Shown here piece after piece: positions 1 through 8,979 of a stretch of 64,000 bases of DNA. Position numbers and translations under genes: made by a program. Below the pieces are notes generated by a model, which did no database searches, was not told the DNA's origin, and was given only the letters and a program-made list of their open reading frames with translations. Origin of the DNA: Serinibacter arcticus (GTDB lineage: Bacteria > Actinomycetota > Actinomycetes > Actinomycetales > Beutenbergiaceae); assembly GCF_003121705.1 (NCBI RefSeq), contig NZ_PYHR01000002.1, forward strand, positions 3,472,001 to 3,536,000. Direction: 5' to 3'. Position 1 is the first letter of the stretch; each line of letters begins with the position of its first letter.

Positions 1-473
1 GTGGCCCGGCTCGTCCGGCTGGTCGAGACCGAGGGGGTCGACACCGTCGCCGCCCTCTGGGCCGACAGCGCCGGCGACTCCCTCCCCGGGGCGCTCTGGC
101 GTCTGTACATGCTGCGCGAGTGGATCCGCCGCGTCCCCCTGGAGGTCGCCGACCGGTACGCGCTCGGATCGCGTCGCGCGGAGGTGGCCGACGCCGTCGC
201 GGGGCTCCCGCACCCGCCCACCCCGAGGAGGTGGCGGCGCTCGCGGACGCCGTCCTCACCGGGGCGGTGACCGCCGACCTCGACGTCGCGCTCGACCGCG
301 CCGCGGCGTTCTACCGCGTCGTCGGCACGGGGACGGCGCTCGACGCCGACCTGCACGACCTCCCGCACGGCCCCGAGGCCGAGACGGCCACCCGCCGCGC
401 CGCCAACCTCGTGCGCACCTCCGAGGAGCTGCGACACGCCGCGCGCCGCGCCCGGGCGGGGGAGCTCCAGTGA
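1..473 (+). CDS. Conserved actinobacterial hypothetical protein, frameshifted in this sequence
   Basis: I do not recognise a domain of known function. The reading starts in frame 1 with a GTG at base 1, so the true start may lie outside the window. It continues to about base 222 and then must move to the frame ending at 473 to keep a protein-like sequence (AALADAVLTGAVTADLDVAL and onward). The switch falls on the C4 run at 221-224; one extra C would restore a single frame of about 157 codons. The predicted protein is Ala/Arg/Leu-rich and helical, without a signal peptide. Its stop overlaps the start of mshD, so the two genes are probably co-translated. Function unknown; the frameshift is more likely a sequence error than decay because the downstream part keeps good coding character. 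Confidence 0.6.
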   Translation, partial: GPARPAGRDRGGRHRRRPLGRQRRRLPPRGALASVHAARVDPPRPPGGRRPVRARIASRGGGRRRRGAPAPAHPEEVAALADAVLTGAVTADLDVALDRAAAFYRVVGTGTALDADLHDLPHGPEAETATRRAANLVRTSEELRHAARRARAGELQ

Positions 474-1375
474 TGCTCGAGGATCTCGTCCCCACCGGCA
501 CCCCCGGCGACACCGAGTCCGTCGAGGCCGTCCTCGCGCTCGCGGCCCGCGCGGAGGCGCACGACGGCGTCGCGCCCCTCTCGGAGGAGTTCCTCCTCGC
601 GCTCCGCTCCGGTGGCGACCACCTCGCGCTCGGGCCGGGAGCCGGGCACCTCGTCAGCCGCGCGCAGGACGGCAGCGTCGACGGCGTCGCGGTGCGCGCG
701 GGCGACGGCGTCGAGATCGTCGTCGACCCCGCCCACCGTCGGCGCGGGGTCGGTCGCGCGCTGCTCGACGCCGCCCGTGCGGCGGTCCCGACCAGCCGGT
801 TCTGGGCGCACGGCGACCTGCCCGGCGCGCGCGCCCTCGCCGTCGCGACCGGTCTGGGAGCCGCCCGCGAGCTGCTGAAGCTGGGCCGGTCGGTGACGGC
901 GGAGGACGCCGCCTCGCCCGAGGCCCCGGGGGTGCTGACGCTGAGCGACTACGGCGACAACCGTGACGCGGGCCTGGACGACTGGCTGCAGCTCAACGCC
1001 CTCGCGTTCGCCGACCACCCCGAGCAGGGGCGGTGGACCACCGGCGACCTGGCCGATCGCGTCGCCGAGCCCTGGTTCGACGCCGACCTGCTCCTCCTGC
1101 TGCCCCGGGACGGGGCGCGCGGCGAGCCGCTCGAGGCCAGCCTCTGGCTCAAGCCCCAGGGCGAGGTCTGCGAGATCTACGTCGTCGCCGTCCACCCCGA
1201 CAGCGCCGGCCGCGGTCTCGGGCGCGCGGTGCTGGTGCACGCGCTCGGCGTCGCGGCGCGCCGCGGCTTCGCCGACGTCGAGCTCTACGTCGACGGCGGG
1301 AACACCGCCGCGCGACGGCTCTACGAACGCGCGGGGTTCGACGTGCGAACGCGGGACGTCCAGTACGCGTCGTGA
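470..1375 (+). CDS. mshD: Mycothiol synthase (Cys-GlcN-Ins N-acetyltransferase)
   Basis: MshD performs the last step of mycothiol synthesis: it acetylates the cysteinyl amine of Cys-GlcN-Ins with acetyl-CoA, in the cytosol. The 301 residues contain two GNAT domains, as in known MshD. The N-terminal domain has the acetyl-CoA loop RRRGVGRALL (about residues 90-99). The C-terminal, catalytically active one has HPDSAGRGLGRAV and then the family signature YVDGGNTAARRLYERAGF near the C terminus. Start is GTG 470 or the next codon ATG 473; both overlap the stop of the preceding gene. Length matches the family (about 300). ppk1 follows after 80 bases. Mycothiol is restricted to Actinomycetota, so this gene also supports the taxonomic call. 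Confidence 0.93.
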   Translation: MMLEDLVPTGTPGDTESVEAVLALAARAEAHDGVAPLSEEFLLALRSGGDHLALGPGAGHLVSRAQDGSVDGVAVRAGDGVEIVVDPAHRRRGVGRALLDAARAAVPTSRFWAHGDLPGARALAVATGLGAARELLKLGRSVTAEDAASPEAPGVLTLSDYGDNRDAGLDDWLQLNALAFADHPEQGRWTTGDLADRVAEPWFDADLLLLLPRDGARGEPLEASLWLKPQGEVCEIYVVAVHPDSAGRGLGRAVLVHALGVAARRGFADVELYVDGGNTAARRLYERAGFDVRTRDVQYAS

Positions 1376-1455
1376 CCGGGAGCGTCGCCGTCGACGTCCG
1401 AGCGCGCCGGTGAGCAAGGATCGCCGTCGACCCCGGCGGGTGCCACGATAGGGAC

Positions 1456-3690
1456 ATGACCGATCGCCCCCTCACCGAGTCCGCCGCGCAGGACGCCTCC
1501 GACGACGTCGACCTCCACCACGAGGGGATCGAGCTGCCGTCGGCACCGGTCGAGGAGGAGCTGGACGAGCTGGCGCCGCTGCCCGCCGACAGGTTCGCCG
1601 ACCGTGAGCTGAGCTGGCTCGCGTTCAACGAGCGCGTGCTCGAGCTCGCCGAGGACCCGAGCATGCACCTGCTCGAGCGGTGCCGGTTCGCCGCGATCTT
1701 CGCGTCCAACCTCGACGAGTTCTTCATGGTCAGGGTGGCCGGCCTGAAGCGGCGCATCGCGACCGGGCTCGCCGTCACGGCGGCGTCCGGCCTCACCCCG
1801 CGGCAGGTGCTCGAGGCGATCTCCGTGCGGGGGCACGAGCTCATGGAGCGGCACGCGCGCGTGTTCGCCGAGCTGCTCGCGCCGGCGCTCGCGGAGGAGG
1901 AGATCACCTTCGTCCACTGGGACCAGGTCCCCGACGACGAGCAGGACCGCCTGCACAAGTACTTCCGTCGCCAGATCTTCCCCGTGCTGACGCCGCTCGC
2001 CGTCGACCCGGCGCACCCGTTCCCCTACATCTCCGGGCTCTCGCTCAACCTCGCCGTCGTCGTGCGCAACCCCACGACGGAGAAGGAGCACTTCGCCCGC
2101 GTCAAGGTGCCGCCGTCCCTGCCGCGCTTCATCGCCGTCGACGAGGCGGTGGCCAAGGGCGAGGTCGAGGCGAGCCGGGCGCGCCGCTTCATCGCGCTCG
2201 AGGAGCTGATGGCGGCCCACCTGCACTACCTGTTCCCCGGGATGGAGGTCGTCGAGCACCACTCCTTCCGCGTCACGCGCAACGAGGACGTGGAGGTCGA
2301 GGAGGACGACGCCGAGAACCTGCTGAAGGCCCTGGAGAAGGAGCTGCTGCGGCGCCGGTTCGGTCCGGCCGTCCGCCTCGAGCTCGCGCCCGACATCTCG
2401 CCGCAGGTGCGCCGCCTGCTCGTGAGAGAGCTCGGCGTCAGCGAGCACGAGGTCTACGTGCTGCCGACCCCGCTCGACCTCACGGGGCTCAACGTCGTGG
2501 CCGACGTCGACCGCCCCGAGCTGTCCTACCCGCGGTTCGTCGGGCGCACGCCCCGCGCGCTGGCCGAGGTGGAGAGCGCGAACCCCACCGACTTCTTCGC
2601 GGCGATCCGCGAGCGCGACATCCTGCTGCACCACCCCTACGACTCCTTCTCCACGAGCGTGCAGCAGTTCCTCGCCCAGGCGGCGGCCGATCCGTCGGTG
2701 CTCGCGATCAAGCAGACGCTGTACCGCACGTCGGGCAACTCCCCGATCGTGGACGCCCTCATCGACGCCGCCGAGGCGGGCAAGCAGGTGCTCGCGATCG
2801 TCGAGATCAAGGCGCGCTTCGACGAGCAGAACAACATCTCCTGGGCCCGCAAGCTCGAGCAGGCGGGCGTCCACGTCGTCTACGGCATCGTCGGACTCAA
2901 GACGCACTGCAAGCTCTCGCTCGTGGTGCGGCAGGAGGCGGACGGTCTGCGCCGGTACTGCCACATCGGCACGGGCAACTACAACCCCAAGACCGCGCGC
3001 ATCTACGAGGACCTGGGCCTGCTCACGTGCGACGGCGAGGTCGGCCAGGACCTCACCCGCCTGTTCAACCAGCTCTCCGGCTACGCGCCCAAGAGCCGGT
3101 TCCACCGCCTGCTCGTGGCCCCCCGCTCCATCCGCAACGGCCTGGTGGAGCGCATCGAGCGCGAGATCGACAACCACCGCGCCGGTCGCGAGGCCTGGGT
3201 CAACATCAAGGTCAACTCGATCGTCGACGAGGCCACCATCGACGCGCTCTACCGCGCGTCGCAGGCGGGGGTGCCGGTCGGCGTCGTCGTCCGCGGCATC
3301 TGCGCGATCAAGGCGGGCGTGCCCGGCCTCAGCGAGAACATCACGGTGCGCTCGATCCTCGGGCGGTTCCTCGAGCACTCGCGCATCTACGCCTTCGCCA
3401 ACGACGGCGAGCCCGAGTACTTCATCGGCAGCGCCGACCTGATGCACCGCAACCTCGACCGCAGGGTCGAGGTGCTGGTGCGCCTGGTCGACCCCGACCA
3501 CCTCGCGAAGCTGCACCACCTGTTCGAGGTCTCGCTCGCCGACACCACCCGCTCGTGGCACCTGCGCGACGCCGGCGGCGAGCAGCAGTGGGTGCGCGTG
3601 GCCACGGGGGAGGACGGCGAGCCGCTGCTCGACCTCCAGGCCAGCCTCATGCCGCGCTCGCGCCAGCGCGCCCGCACGGGCCTGCGCTGA
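1456..3690 (+). CDS. ppk1: Polyphosphate kinase 1
   Basis: PPK1 reversibly polymerises the terminal phosphate of ATP into inorganic polyphosphate. The 744-residue product has the family order: an N-terminal domain with [15 protein letters not shown], a head domain, and two phospholipase-D-like catalytic domains. The autophosphorylated histidine lies in [19 protein letters not shown] (His at about residue 503). The second catalytic domain shows [18 protein letters not shown]. Roughly the first 45 residues are acidic and less conserved. ATG 1456 is the first plausible start; no strong Shine-Dalgarno sequence is visible. It lies between mshD and a MutT1-like gene and close to the pst operon, so phosphate storage and import genes are clustered. 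No PHO box is visible directly upstream. Confidence 0.95.
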   Translation: MTDRPLTESAAQDASDDVDLHHEGIELPSAPVEEELDELAPLPADRFADRELSWLAFNERVLELAEDPSMHLLERCRFAAIFASNLDEFFMVRVAGLKRRIATGLAVTAASGLTPRQVLEAISVRGHELMERHARVFAELLAPALAEEEITFVHWDQVPDDEQDRLHKYFRRQIFPVLTPLAVDPAHPFPYISGLSLNLAVVVRNPTTEKEHFARVKVPPSLPRFIAVDEAVAKGEVEASRARRFIALEELMAAHLHYLFPGMEVVEHHSFRVTRNEDVEVEEDDAENLLKALEKELLRRRFGPAVRLELAPDISPQVRRLLVRELGVSEHEVYVLPTPLDLTGLNVVADVDRPELSYPRFVGRTPRALAEVESANPTDFFAAIRERDILLHHPYDSFSTSVQQFLAQAAADPSVLAIKQTLYRTSGNSPIVDALIDAAEAGKQVLAIVEIKARFDEQNNISWARKLEQAGVHVVYGIVGLKTHCKLSLVVRQEADGLRRYCHIGTGNYNPKTARIYEDLGLLTCDGEVGQDLTRLFNQLSGYAPKSRFHRLLVAPRSIRNGLVERIEREIDNHRAGREAWVNIKVNSIVDEATIDALYRASQAGVPVGVVVRGICAIKAGVPGLSENITVRSILGRFLEHSRIYAFANDGEPEYFIGSADLMHRNLDRRVEVLVRLVDPDHLAKLHHLFEVSLADTTRSWHLRDAGGEQQWVRVATGEDGEPLLDLQASLMPRSRQRARTGLR

Positions 3691-3724
3691 CGCGGCGGGC
3701 GAGCGCCGGCGGAGCGGGTCGAGC

Positions 3725-4732
3725 ATGGTGTCGACGCCGAAGGTGACGGGGACGGTGCACGCGGCCGGGGCGGTCGTGTGGCGAACGAGCGGCAAGCGGC
3801 TCGAGGTGCTGCTCGTGCACCGACCGCGCTACGACGACTGGTCGTGGCCGAAGGGCAAGCTGGACCCGGGGGAGACGATCCCGGCGTGCGCCGTGCGCGA
3901 GGTCGCGGAGGAGACCGGCGAGGACGTCGTGCTCGGGCTCGCGCTGCCCCAGGTGCGCTACCGGCTCGACGACGGGCGCCTCAAGGTCTGCCACTACTGG
4001 GCCGGCCACGTCGTCGACCCCGACAACCCCTCGGTCCTGGCGCGGGGCGAGATCCCGCCCTGCGACCCCCGCGAGATCGACGAGTCGCGGTGGGTGCACG
4101 CGCGCGAGGCGCGCGAGATGCTCACCCGCCCGGCCGACCGCGCCCCGCTGGACGCGCTGGTGGACCTCTGGGAGGACGGAGTGCTGGACACCCGTGCCTT
4201 CGTCGTGCTCCGGCACGCCCGGGCCCGCAAGCGCAGCGCCTGGAAGGGGGGCGAGACCGACCGGCCGCTGACGGCGACGGGGCTGCACGACGCCGTCGCC
4301 CTCGTGGGCACCCTGGCCGCGTTCGGGATCGTCGAGGTGGCCTCGAGCCCGTGGGAGCGGTGCACGGCGACGGTCGCGCCCTACGCGAGCGCCGCGCAGC
4401 TGGAGATCCTCGAGGTGCCCGAGCTCACGGAGGCGTCCACCGCGGCCCGCCCGAAGCACGCCGCCAGGGCCGTCGAGAAGCTGATGGCGGCGTTCCGCCC
4501 GCGGCGGGCCGCCGACCCCGCCAGTGACGGCGCCGTGGTGTGCACGCACCGGCCGGTGCTGCCGACGGTCCTGGAGACGCTGTCCGGGCGCGCGCCGCGT
4601 CGTGTCAGCGCACAGTTCCCCGACTCCAACCCCTATCTGCGCACCGGCGAGATGCTCGTGACGCACGTGCTGCCGCGGCACCGTCGCGGGGTGCGGATCG
4701 TCGCCGTCGAGCGGCACCGTCCCACCGCGTGA
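3725..4732 (+). CDS. mutT1: NUDIX hydrolase fused to histidine phosphatase (MutT1-like)
   Basis: The 335-residue protein has two domains. The N-terminal NUDIX domain carries the box GKLDPGETIPACAVRE then AEETGE (residues 44-66) that binds Mg2+ for pyrophosphohydrolysis. The C-terminal domain begins with the phosphohistidine-phosphatase motif VLRHARA (Arg163-His164) and continues to a second conserved His in VCTHRPVLP. This architecture is that of mycobacterial MutT1, which hydrolyses 8-oxo-(d)GTP and diadenosine polyphosphates, so nucleotide sanitation or Ap4A removal is the likely job. The start at ATG 3725 gives the expected length. It follows ppk1 by 34 bases on the same strand and may be co-transcribed. 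The substrate is inferred from the family. Confidence 0.85.
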   Translation: MVSTPKVTGTVHAAGAVVWRTSGKRLEVLLVHRPRYDDWSWPKGKLDPGETIPACAVREVAEETGEDVVLGLALPQVRYRLDDGRLKVCHYWAGHVVDPDNPSVLARGEIPPCDPREIDESRWVHAREAREMLTRPADRAPLDALVDLWEDGVLDTRAFVVLRHARARKRSAWKGGETDRPLTATGLHDAVALVGTLAAFGIVEVASSPWERCTATVAPYASAAQLEILEVPELTEASTAARPKHAARAVEKLMAAFRPRRAADPASDGAVVCTHRPVLPTVLETLSGRAPRRVSAQFPDSNPYLRTGEMLVTHVLPRHRRGVRIVAVERHRPTA

Positions 4733-4753
4733 GGGTCCGCACCCGAACCACGT

Positions 4754-4797
4754 CGTCAGCGTTTCGCCAACGTGTCGTCAGCGCTCCGTCAACTCGT
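4754..4797 (+). promoter_or_regulatory. Degenerate PHO half-site array upstream of pstS
   Basis: Four 7-mers repeat every 11 bases: CGTCAGC (4754), CGCCAAC (4765), CGTCAGC (4776) and CGTCAAC (4787). Each resembles the PhoP half-site GTTCACC. The 11-base period is the one PhoP-type regulators use, so this may be a secondary, weaker PhoP-binding stretch upstream of the main box. No gene occupies 4733-4944. PhoP binding is inferred from pattern only. Confidence 0.45.
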
Positions 4798-4835
4798 TGT
4801 GAGACCGCTCACACGCGGGCAAGGTGTCGGACCTC

Positions 4836-4890
4836 GTTCAACTTCCGTTCACCTTCGGCGGGGGCGCGCGTCATCCTCGTTCCCTACGTT
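4836..4890 (+). promoter_or_regulatory. PHO box and -10 element of the pst operon
   Basis: Two direct repeats with 11-base period, GTTCAACTTCC (4836-4846) and GTTCACCTTCG (4847-4857), match the actinobacterial PHO box recognised by PhoP. A TACGTT -10 element follows at 4885-4890. No good -35 is present, so the PHO box takes its place, as in phosphate-activated promoters. pstS starts at 4945. No phoP/phoR genes lie in this window. Confidence 0.75.
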
Positions 4891-4944
4891 CTCGTCATGG
4901 CAAGGCGCGTCAGCGCTTGTCCACACGACGAGAGGGTTTGAAAA

Positions 4945-6078
4945 GTGAAGCTGTCGATTCGCCGCGGTGTCACCACCGCGATTGCCGCGAGCACCGTCCT
5001 CGTGCTCGCTGCCTGTGGCGGCGGAAGCTCCGACCCCGAGACCACCGACGGTGGTTCGGAGTCGTCGAGCACGTCCGAGGGTGGCGCGGACCTCGCCGAC
5101 CTGAGCGGCACGCTCGCCGGCGCCGGCGCCTCCTCGCAGGAGAACGCCATGAACGGCTGGCTCGCCGGCTTCCAGGAGCAGGCGCCCGGCGTCCAGCCCT
5201 CCTACGACGCGGTCGGCTCGTCCGGCGGTCGTGAGCAGTTCCTGTCCGGCGGCGTGCAGTTCGCCGGCTCCGACTCCCCGCTGAAGGAGGAGGAGATCGC
5301 GACCGCCCAGGAGATGTGCACCGAGCCGCTCGAGCTGCCGCTCTACATCTCCCCGATCGCGGTCGTCTACAACCTCCCGGACGTCGACGCGGACAACATC
5401 AACCTCGACTCCGACACCATCGCCAAGATGTTCGCCGGCGAGATCACGTCGTGGGACGACGAGGCCATCGCCGCGCAGAACGAGGGCGTCGAGCTCCCCG
5501 CCGTCGACATCATCCCGGTCAACCGCGCCGACGGCTCGGGCACCACCGAGAACTTCCAGGAGTACCTGGTCGCCACGGCGCCCGACTCCTGGCCCTACGA
5601 GGCCAGCGACACCTGGCCGGTCTCCGGCGGTCAGTCCGGCAACGGCACGTCCGGCATGATCTCCACGGTCGAGTCGACCGAGGGCACCATCGGGTACGCC
5701 GACGCCTCGCGCGCCGGTGACCTCGGCACCGTCGCCCTCAAGGTGGGCGAGGAGTACGTGCCGTTCTCGCCCGAGGCCGCCGCGACCGCCGTCGACGCCT
5801 CGCCGCTGACCGAGGACGCGACCGACCTGCGCATCACCTACGAGCTCGACCGCACCACGACCGAGGCCGGCGCCTACCCGCTCGTCCTCATCTCGTACTC
5901 GCTGGCCTGCCAGACGTACGAGAACGCGTCGGACGCCGCCAACGTCAAGGCGTTCCTGTCCTACGTCGCCAGCCCCGAGGGCCAGGACCGCGCCGCCATG
6001 CCCGACGTCGCCGGTTCCGCCCCGATCTCCGAGGACCTCCGCACGGACATCCTCGCCGCGATCGACCAGATCTCCTGA
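4945..6078 (+). CDS. pstS: Phosphate ABC transporter, substrate-binding lipoprotein
   Basis: PstS captures inorganic phosphate outside the membrane and delivers it to PstCA. The 377-residue product starts with a lipoprotein signal peptide (basic n-region SIRRG, hydrophobic core, lipobox LAAC with Cys24). A Gly/Ser/Thr-rich acidic linker follows. The binding fold includes GAGASSQENAM and GSGTTENFQEYL, the latter contacting phosphate in the family. GTG 4945 places the signal peptide correctly. It is the first gene of pstSCAB and is preceded by a PHO box, so induction by phosphate starvation is expected. A strong hairpin after its stop separates it from pstC. phoU is not present after pstB, where it often lies. 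Confidence 0.93.
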   Translation: MKLSIRRGVTTAIAASTVLVLAACGGGSSDPETTDGGSESSSTSEGGADLADLSGTLAGAGASSQENAMNGWLAGFQEQAPGVQPSYDAVGSSGGREQFLSGGVQFAGSDSPLKEEEIATAQEMCTEPLELPLYISPIAVVYNLPDVDADNINLDSDTIAKMFAGEITSWDDEAIAAQNEGVELPAVDIIPVNRADGSGTTENFQEYLVATAPDSWPYEASDTWPVSGGQSGNGTSGMISTVESTEGTIGYADASRAGDLGTVALKVGEEYVPFSPEAAATAVDASPLTEDATDLRITYELDRTTTEAGAYPLVLISYSLACQTYENASDAANVKAFLSYVASPEGQDRAAMPDVAGSAPISEDLRTDILAAIDQIS

Positions 6079-6091
6079 TCTGACGACGCCT

Positions 6092-6131
6092 CCGGCCGCT
6101 GCGGCCCCCGCCAGGGGGCCGCAGCGGCCGG
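6092..6131 (+). terminator. Hairpin between pstS and pstC
   Basis: A perfect 18-bp inverted repeat (arms 6092-6109 and 6114-6131, loop GCCA) lies between the pstS stop and the pstC start. There is no T tract. It may act as a partial terminator or 3' stabiliser, giving more PstS than membrane components, as is common in binding-protein operons. Confidence 0.7.
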
Positions 6132-6161
6132 GCCTCGCCCGGTCCAACCGAAGGGAACAGC

Positions 6162-7165
6162 GTGTCGATCGCCACGCAGGCGCCGCAGTCCGCAGGCGAC
6201 CCCGGCCTGCCTGACACCACGAAGCCGGTGCGGAAGGGGAAGCACCCCGGACGACTGGGCAACCGGCTGTTCGCCGGCATCTCCACCACCGCCGGGATCA
6301 TCATCCTCGCGGTGCTCGCCGCGGTCGCCGTGTTCCTCCTCATCCAGGCCGCCCCGGCCCTGCAGGCCTCGGCGGACGAGATCGCCGGTGAGTCGATCAC
6401 GCGCGACGCGGGCAACCTGTGGAGCTACATCGCGCCGCTCCTGTTCGGCACGGTCCTGTCTGCCGTGCTCGCCATGATCGTGGCCGTGCCGCTCAGCGTG
6501 GGCATCGCGCTCTTCATCGCGCAGTACGCCCCAAGCGCATCGCCTCGACGATGGCCTACCTGATCGACCTGCTCGCGGCGATCCCCTCGGTGGTCTACGG
6601 ACTCTGGGGCGTGTACTTCCTGCTGCCGGTCGTCAGCCCCTTCTTCTCGTGGCTGAGCAGCACGCTCGGCTTCATCCCGCTGTTCGCCGACTACCAGGCG
6701 CCGGCCCGCAACGTCCTGTCGGCCTCCCTCGTGCTGGCCGTCATGTGCCTCCCGATCATCACCGCCGTCTCCCGCGAGGTCTTCCTCCAGACGCCGCGCC
6801 TGCACATCGAGGCCTCCCTCGCCCTCGGGGCGACCAAGTGGGAGATGATCCGCCAGGCCGTGCTGCCCTTCGGGCGCTCCGGCGTCGTGTCCGCCTCGAT
6901 GCTGGGCCTCGGTCGCGCGCTCGGCGAGACGATGGCCGTCCTGATGGTGATCTCGCCCGGATTCCTCATCAACTTCTACCTGCTCAAGCCCGGCCAGCAC
7001 CAGAGCATCGCCGCCAACATCGCGGCGCAGTTCCCCGAGGCGAGCGGTCTGTCCACGAACATCCTCATCGCGACGGGTCTGGCGCTGTTCGTGCTGACCC
7101 TGGGCGTGAACATGCTGGCGCGCTGGATCGTCTCGCGCCGCGCCGAGTTCTCGGGAGCGAACTGA
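6162..7165 (+). CDS. pstC: Phosphate ABC transporter permease PstC, frameshifted in this sequence
   Basis: PstC is one of the two membrane subunits of the Pst transporter. The reading from GTG 6162 (Shine-Dalgarno AAGGGA nearby) gives a cytoplasmic N terminus and a first membrane helix, then breaks at the C4 run 6529-6532. The correct continuation (KRIASTMAYLIDLLAAIPSV) is one frame away and runs to 7165. One extra C gives an intact protein of about 334 residues with the typical permease loop EASLALGATKWEMIRQAVLP. All the rest is well conserved and the operon is otherwise intact, so I regard it as a functional gene with a one-base error. pstA starts one base after its stop. Confidence 0.88.
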
Positions 7166-7166
7166 C

Positions 7167-8075
7167 ATGGCCACCACCGTGACCGAGCGCCCGGGCGACG
7201 CCCCCTCGTTCGAGACCACCCCGATCGGCCGCCGCCGCAAGCGGACCGACCTGGCGATGCGCATCGTCGTCACGCTCGCGTTCGTGATCGCGCTCGTCCC
7301 GCTGATCTCGCTGCTGTGGCTGACGATCAGCAAGGGCCTCGCGTGGCTGAGCTGGGACTTCGTCTCGACCGACATGGTCGGCGTGTTCGGCAGCATGACC
7401 AGCGGCGGCATCCTGCACGCCATCCTCGGCACGCTCCAGATCACCGCGTGGGCGACGCTCATCTCGGTCCCGATCGGCCTGCTGACGGCGATCTACCTGG
7501 TCGAGTACGGCCGGGGTGCCCTCGCCCGCACGCTGACGTTCTTCGTCGACGTCATGACCGGCATCCCCTCGATCGTCGCGGGCCTGTTCGCCTTCGCGCT
7601 CTTCACGCTCATCTTCGGGACGTCCTACCGCGCCGGGATCATGGGCTCGATCGCCCTGTCGGTGCTGATGATCCCCGTCGTCGTGCGCTCGACGGAGGAG
7701 ATGCTCAAGCTCGTGCCGAACGAGCTCCGCGAGGCCGCGTACGCCCTCGGCGTGCCCAAGTGGCTGACGATCATCAAGGTCGTGCTGCGCACCGCGCTCG
7801 GCGGTATCGTCACCGGAGTCGTGCTGGCCATCGCCCGCGTCATCGGTGAGACCGCGCCGCTGCTGCTCACGGTCGGCCTGGTGGCCCAGGTGAACACGAA
7901 CATGTTCGACGGCCGCGTCGCCACCCTGCCGGTGTTCGCCTACCGGTCCTACCAGCAGGGCGGCATCGGGATGGACCGGGCGTGGGCGGCCGCGCTCGTG
8001 CTCATCGTGATCATCATGGTCTTCAACCTCATCGCCCGCGCCATCAGCAAGAAGTTCTCGATCGCGCAGAAGTAG
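7167..8075 (+). CDS. pstA: Phosphate ABC transporter permease PstA
   Basis: This is the second membrane subunit of the Pst importer, 302 residues. After a hydrophilic N terminus (about 28 residues, with RRRKRTD) come about six membrane segments. The cytoplasmic coupling loop ELREAAYALGVPKWLTIIKV contacts the PstB ATPase, and the neighbouring IARVIGETAPLLLTVG is typical of PstA. The start ATG 7167 follows the pstC stop by one base, implying translational coupling. Length and topology match the family. Expression should follow the upstream PHO-box promoter, possibly reduced by the hairpin after pstS. Confidence 0.94.
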   Translation: MATTVTERPGDAPSFETTPIGRRRKRTDLAMRIVVTLAFVIALVPLISLLWLTISKGLAWLSWDFVSTDMVGVFGSMTSGGILHAILGTLQITAWATLISVPIGLLTAIYLVEYGRGALARTLTFFVDVMTGIPSIVAGLFAFALFTLIFGTSYRAGIMGSIALSVLMIPVVVRSTEEMLKLVPNELREAAYALGVPKWLTIIKVVLRTALGGIVTGVVLAIARVIGETAPLLLTVGLVAQVNTNMFDGRVATLPVFAYRSYQQGGIGMDRAWAAALVLIVIIMVFNLIARAISKKFSIAQK

Positions 8076-8117
8076 CGCCCCCGAGACCCGACGCCGCACC
8101 TTCCCAGGAGAACCTCA

Positions 8118-8897
8118 ATGTCCAAGCGCATCGATGTCAGCGATCTCGACATCTACTACAGCGACTTCCTCGCCGTGAAGGGCGTGACCATGGCCATCGA
8201 GCCGCGTTCCGTGACCGCCCTCATCGGCCCGTCCGGCTGCGGCAAGTCGACCTTCCTGCGCACGCTGAACCGCATGCACGAGGTCATCCCCGGTGCCCGC
8301 GTCGAGGGCAAGGCCGTCATGGACGGCGTCGACCTGTACGGCGCCGGGGTCGACCCGGTCGAGGTCCGCCGCCAGATCGGCATGGTCTTCCAGCGTCCGA
8401 ACCCGTTCCCGACGATGTCGATCCGCGAGAACGTGCTGGCCGGCGTCAAGCTCAACAACCGCCGCCTGCCCAAGTCCGCGGCCGACGAGCTCGTGGAGGC
8501 CTCGCTGCGCGGCGCCAACCTCTGGAACGAGGTCAAGGACCGTCTCGACAAGCCCGGCTCCGGCCTCTCGGGCGGCCAGCAGCAGCGTCTGTGCATCGCC
8601 CGCGCGATCGCCGTCCAGCCCCAGGTTCTCCTCATGGACGAGCCGTGCTCCGCGCTCGACCCGATCTCCACGCTCGCGATCGAGGACCTCATCAGCGAGC
8701 TCAAGGCGGACTACACGATCGTCATCGTGACCCACAACATGCAGCAGGCCTCGCGCGTCTCCGACCGCACCGGCTTCTTCAACCTCGAGGCGACCGGCAA
8801 GCCCGGCCAGCTCGTCGAGATGGACGACACCACGACGATGTTCTCCGCACCGTCCCAGAAGGCCACCGAGGACTACATCTCGGGCCGCTTCGGGTGA
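8118..8897 (+). CDS. pstB: Phosphate ABC transporter ATP-binding protein
   Basis: PstB hydrolyses ATP to drive phosphate import through PstCA. The 259-residue protein has Walker [10 protein letters not shown] (about residues 36-44), a Q-loop in [14 protein letters not shown], the ABC signature [15 protein letters not shown], Walker [14 protein letters not shown] and the switch histidine in [14 protein letters not shown]. These are all typical of PstB. The start ATG 8118 has a clear Shine-Dalgarno sequence (AGGAGA) nine bases upstream. It is the last gene of pstSCAB; a bidirectional terminator follows. Confidence 0.96.
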   Translation: MSKRIDVSDLDIYYSDFLAVKGVTMAIEPRSVTALIGPSGCGKSTFLRTLNRMHEVIPGARVEGKAVMDGVDLYGAGVDPVEVRRQIGMVFQRPNPFPTMSIRENVLAGVKLNNRRLPKSAADELVEASLRGANLWNEVKDRLDKPGSGLSGGQQQRLCIARAIAVQPQVLLMDEPCSALDPISTLAIEDLISELKADYTIVIVTHNMQQASRVSDRTGFFNLEATGKPGQLVEMDDTTTMFSAPSQKATEDYISGRFG

Positions 8898-8918
8898 TCT
8901 GAGACCCCCGCACGCAGC

Positions 8919-8956
8919 GAGACGGCCGGCCTCCCCTCGGGGAGACCGGCCGTCTC
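8919..8956. terminator. Bidirectional terminator between pstB and pit
   Basis: An 18-bp stem with one mismatch (arms 8919-8936 and 8939-8956) lies between the convergent pstB and pit genes. It is GC-rich and lacks a clear T tract, as is usual for high-GC actinobacterial terminators. Confidence 0.8.
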
Positions 8957-8979
8957 GTCGTTGCCGGAGCGGGACAGAT

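Noticed and set aside
1321-3795. An 824-codon open frame antisense to ppk1
   Set aside because: It mirrors the codon bias of ppk1 on the opposite strand and has a low-complexity Arg/Gly/Ala/Val composition; ppk1 has all family motifs.
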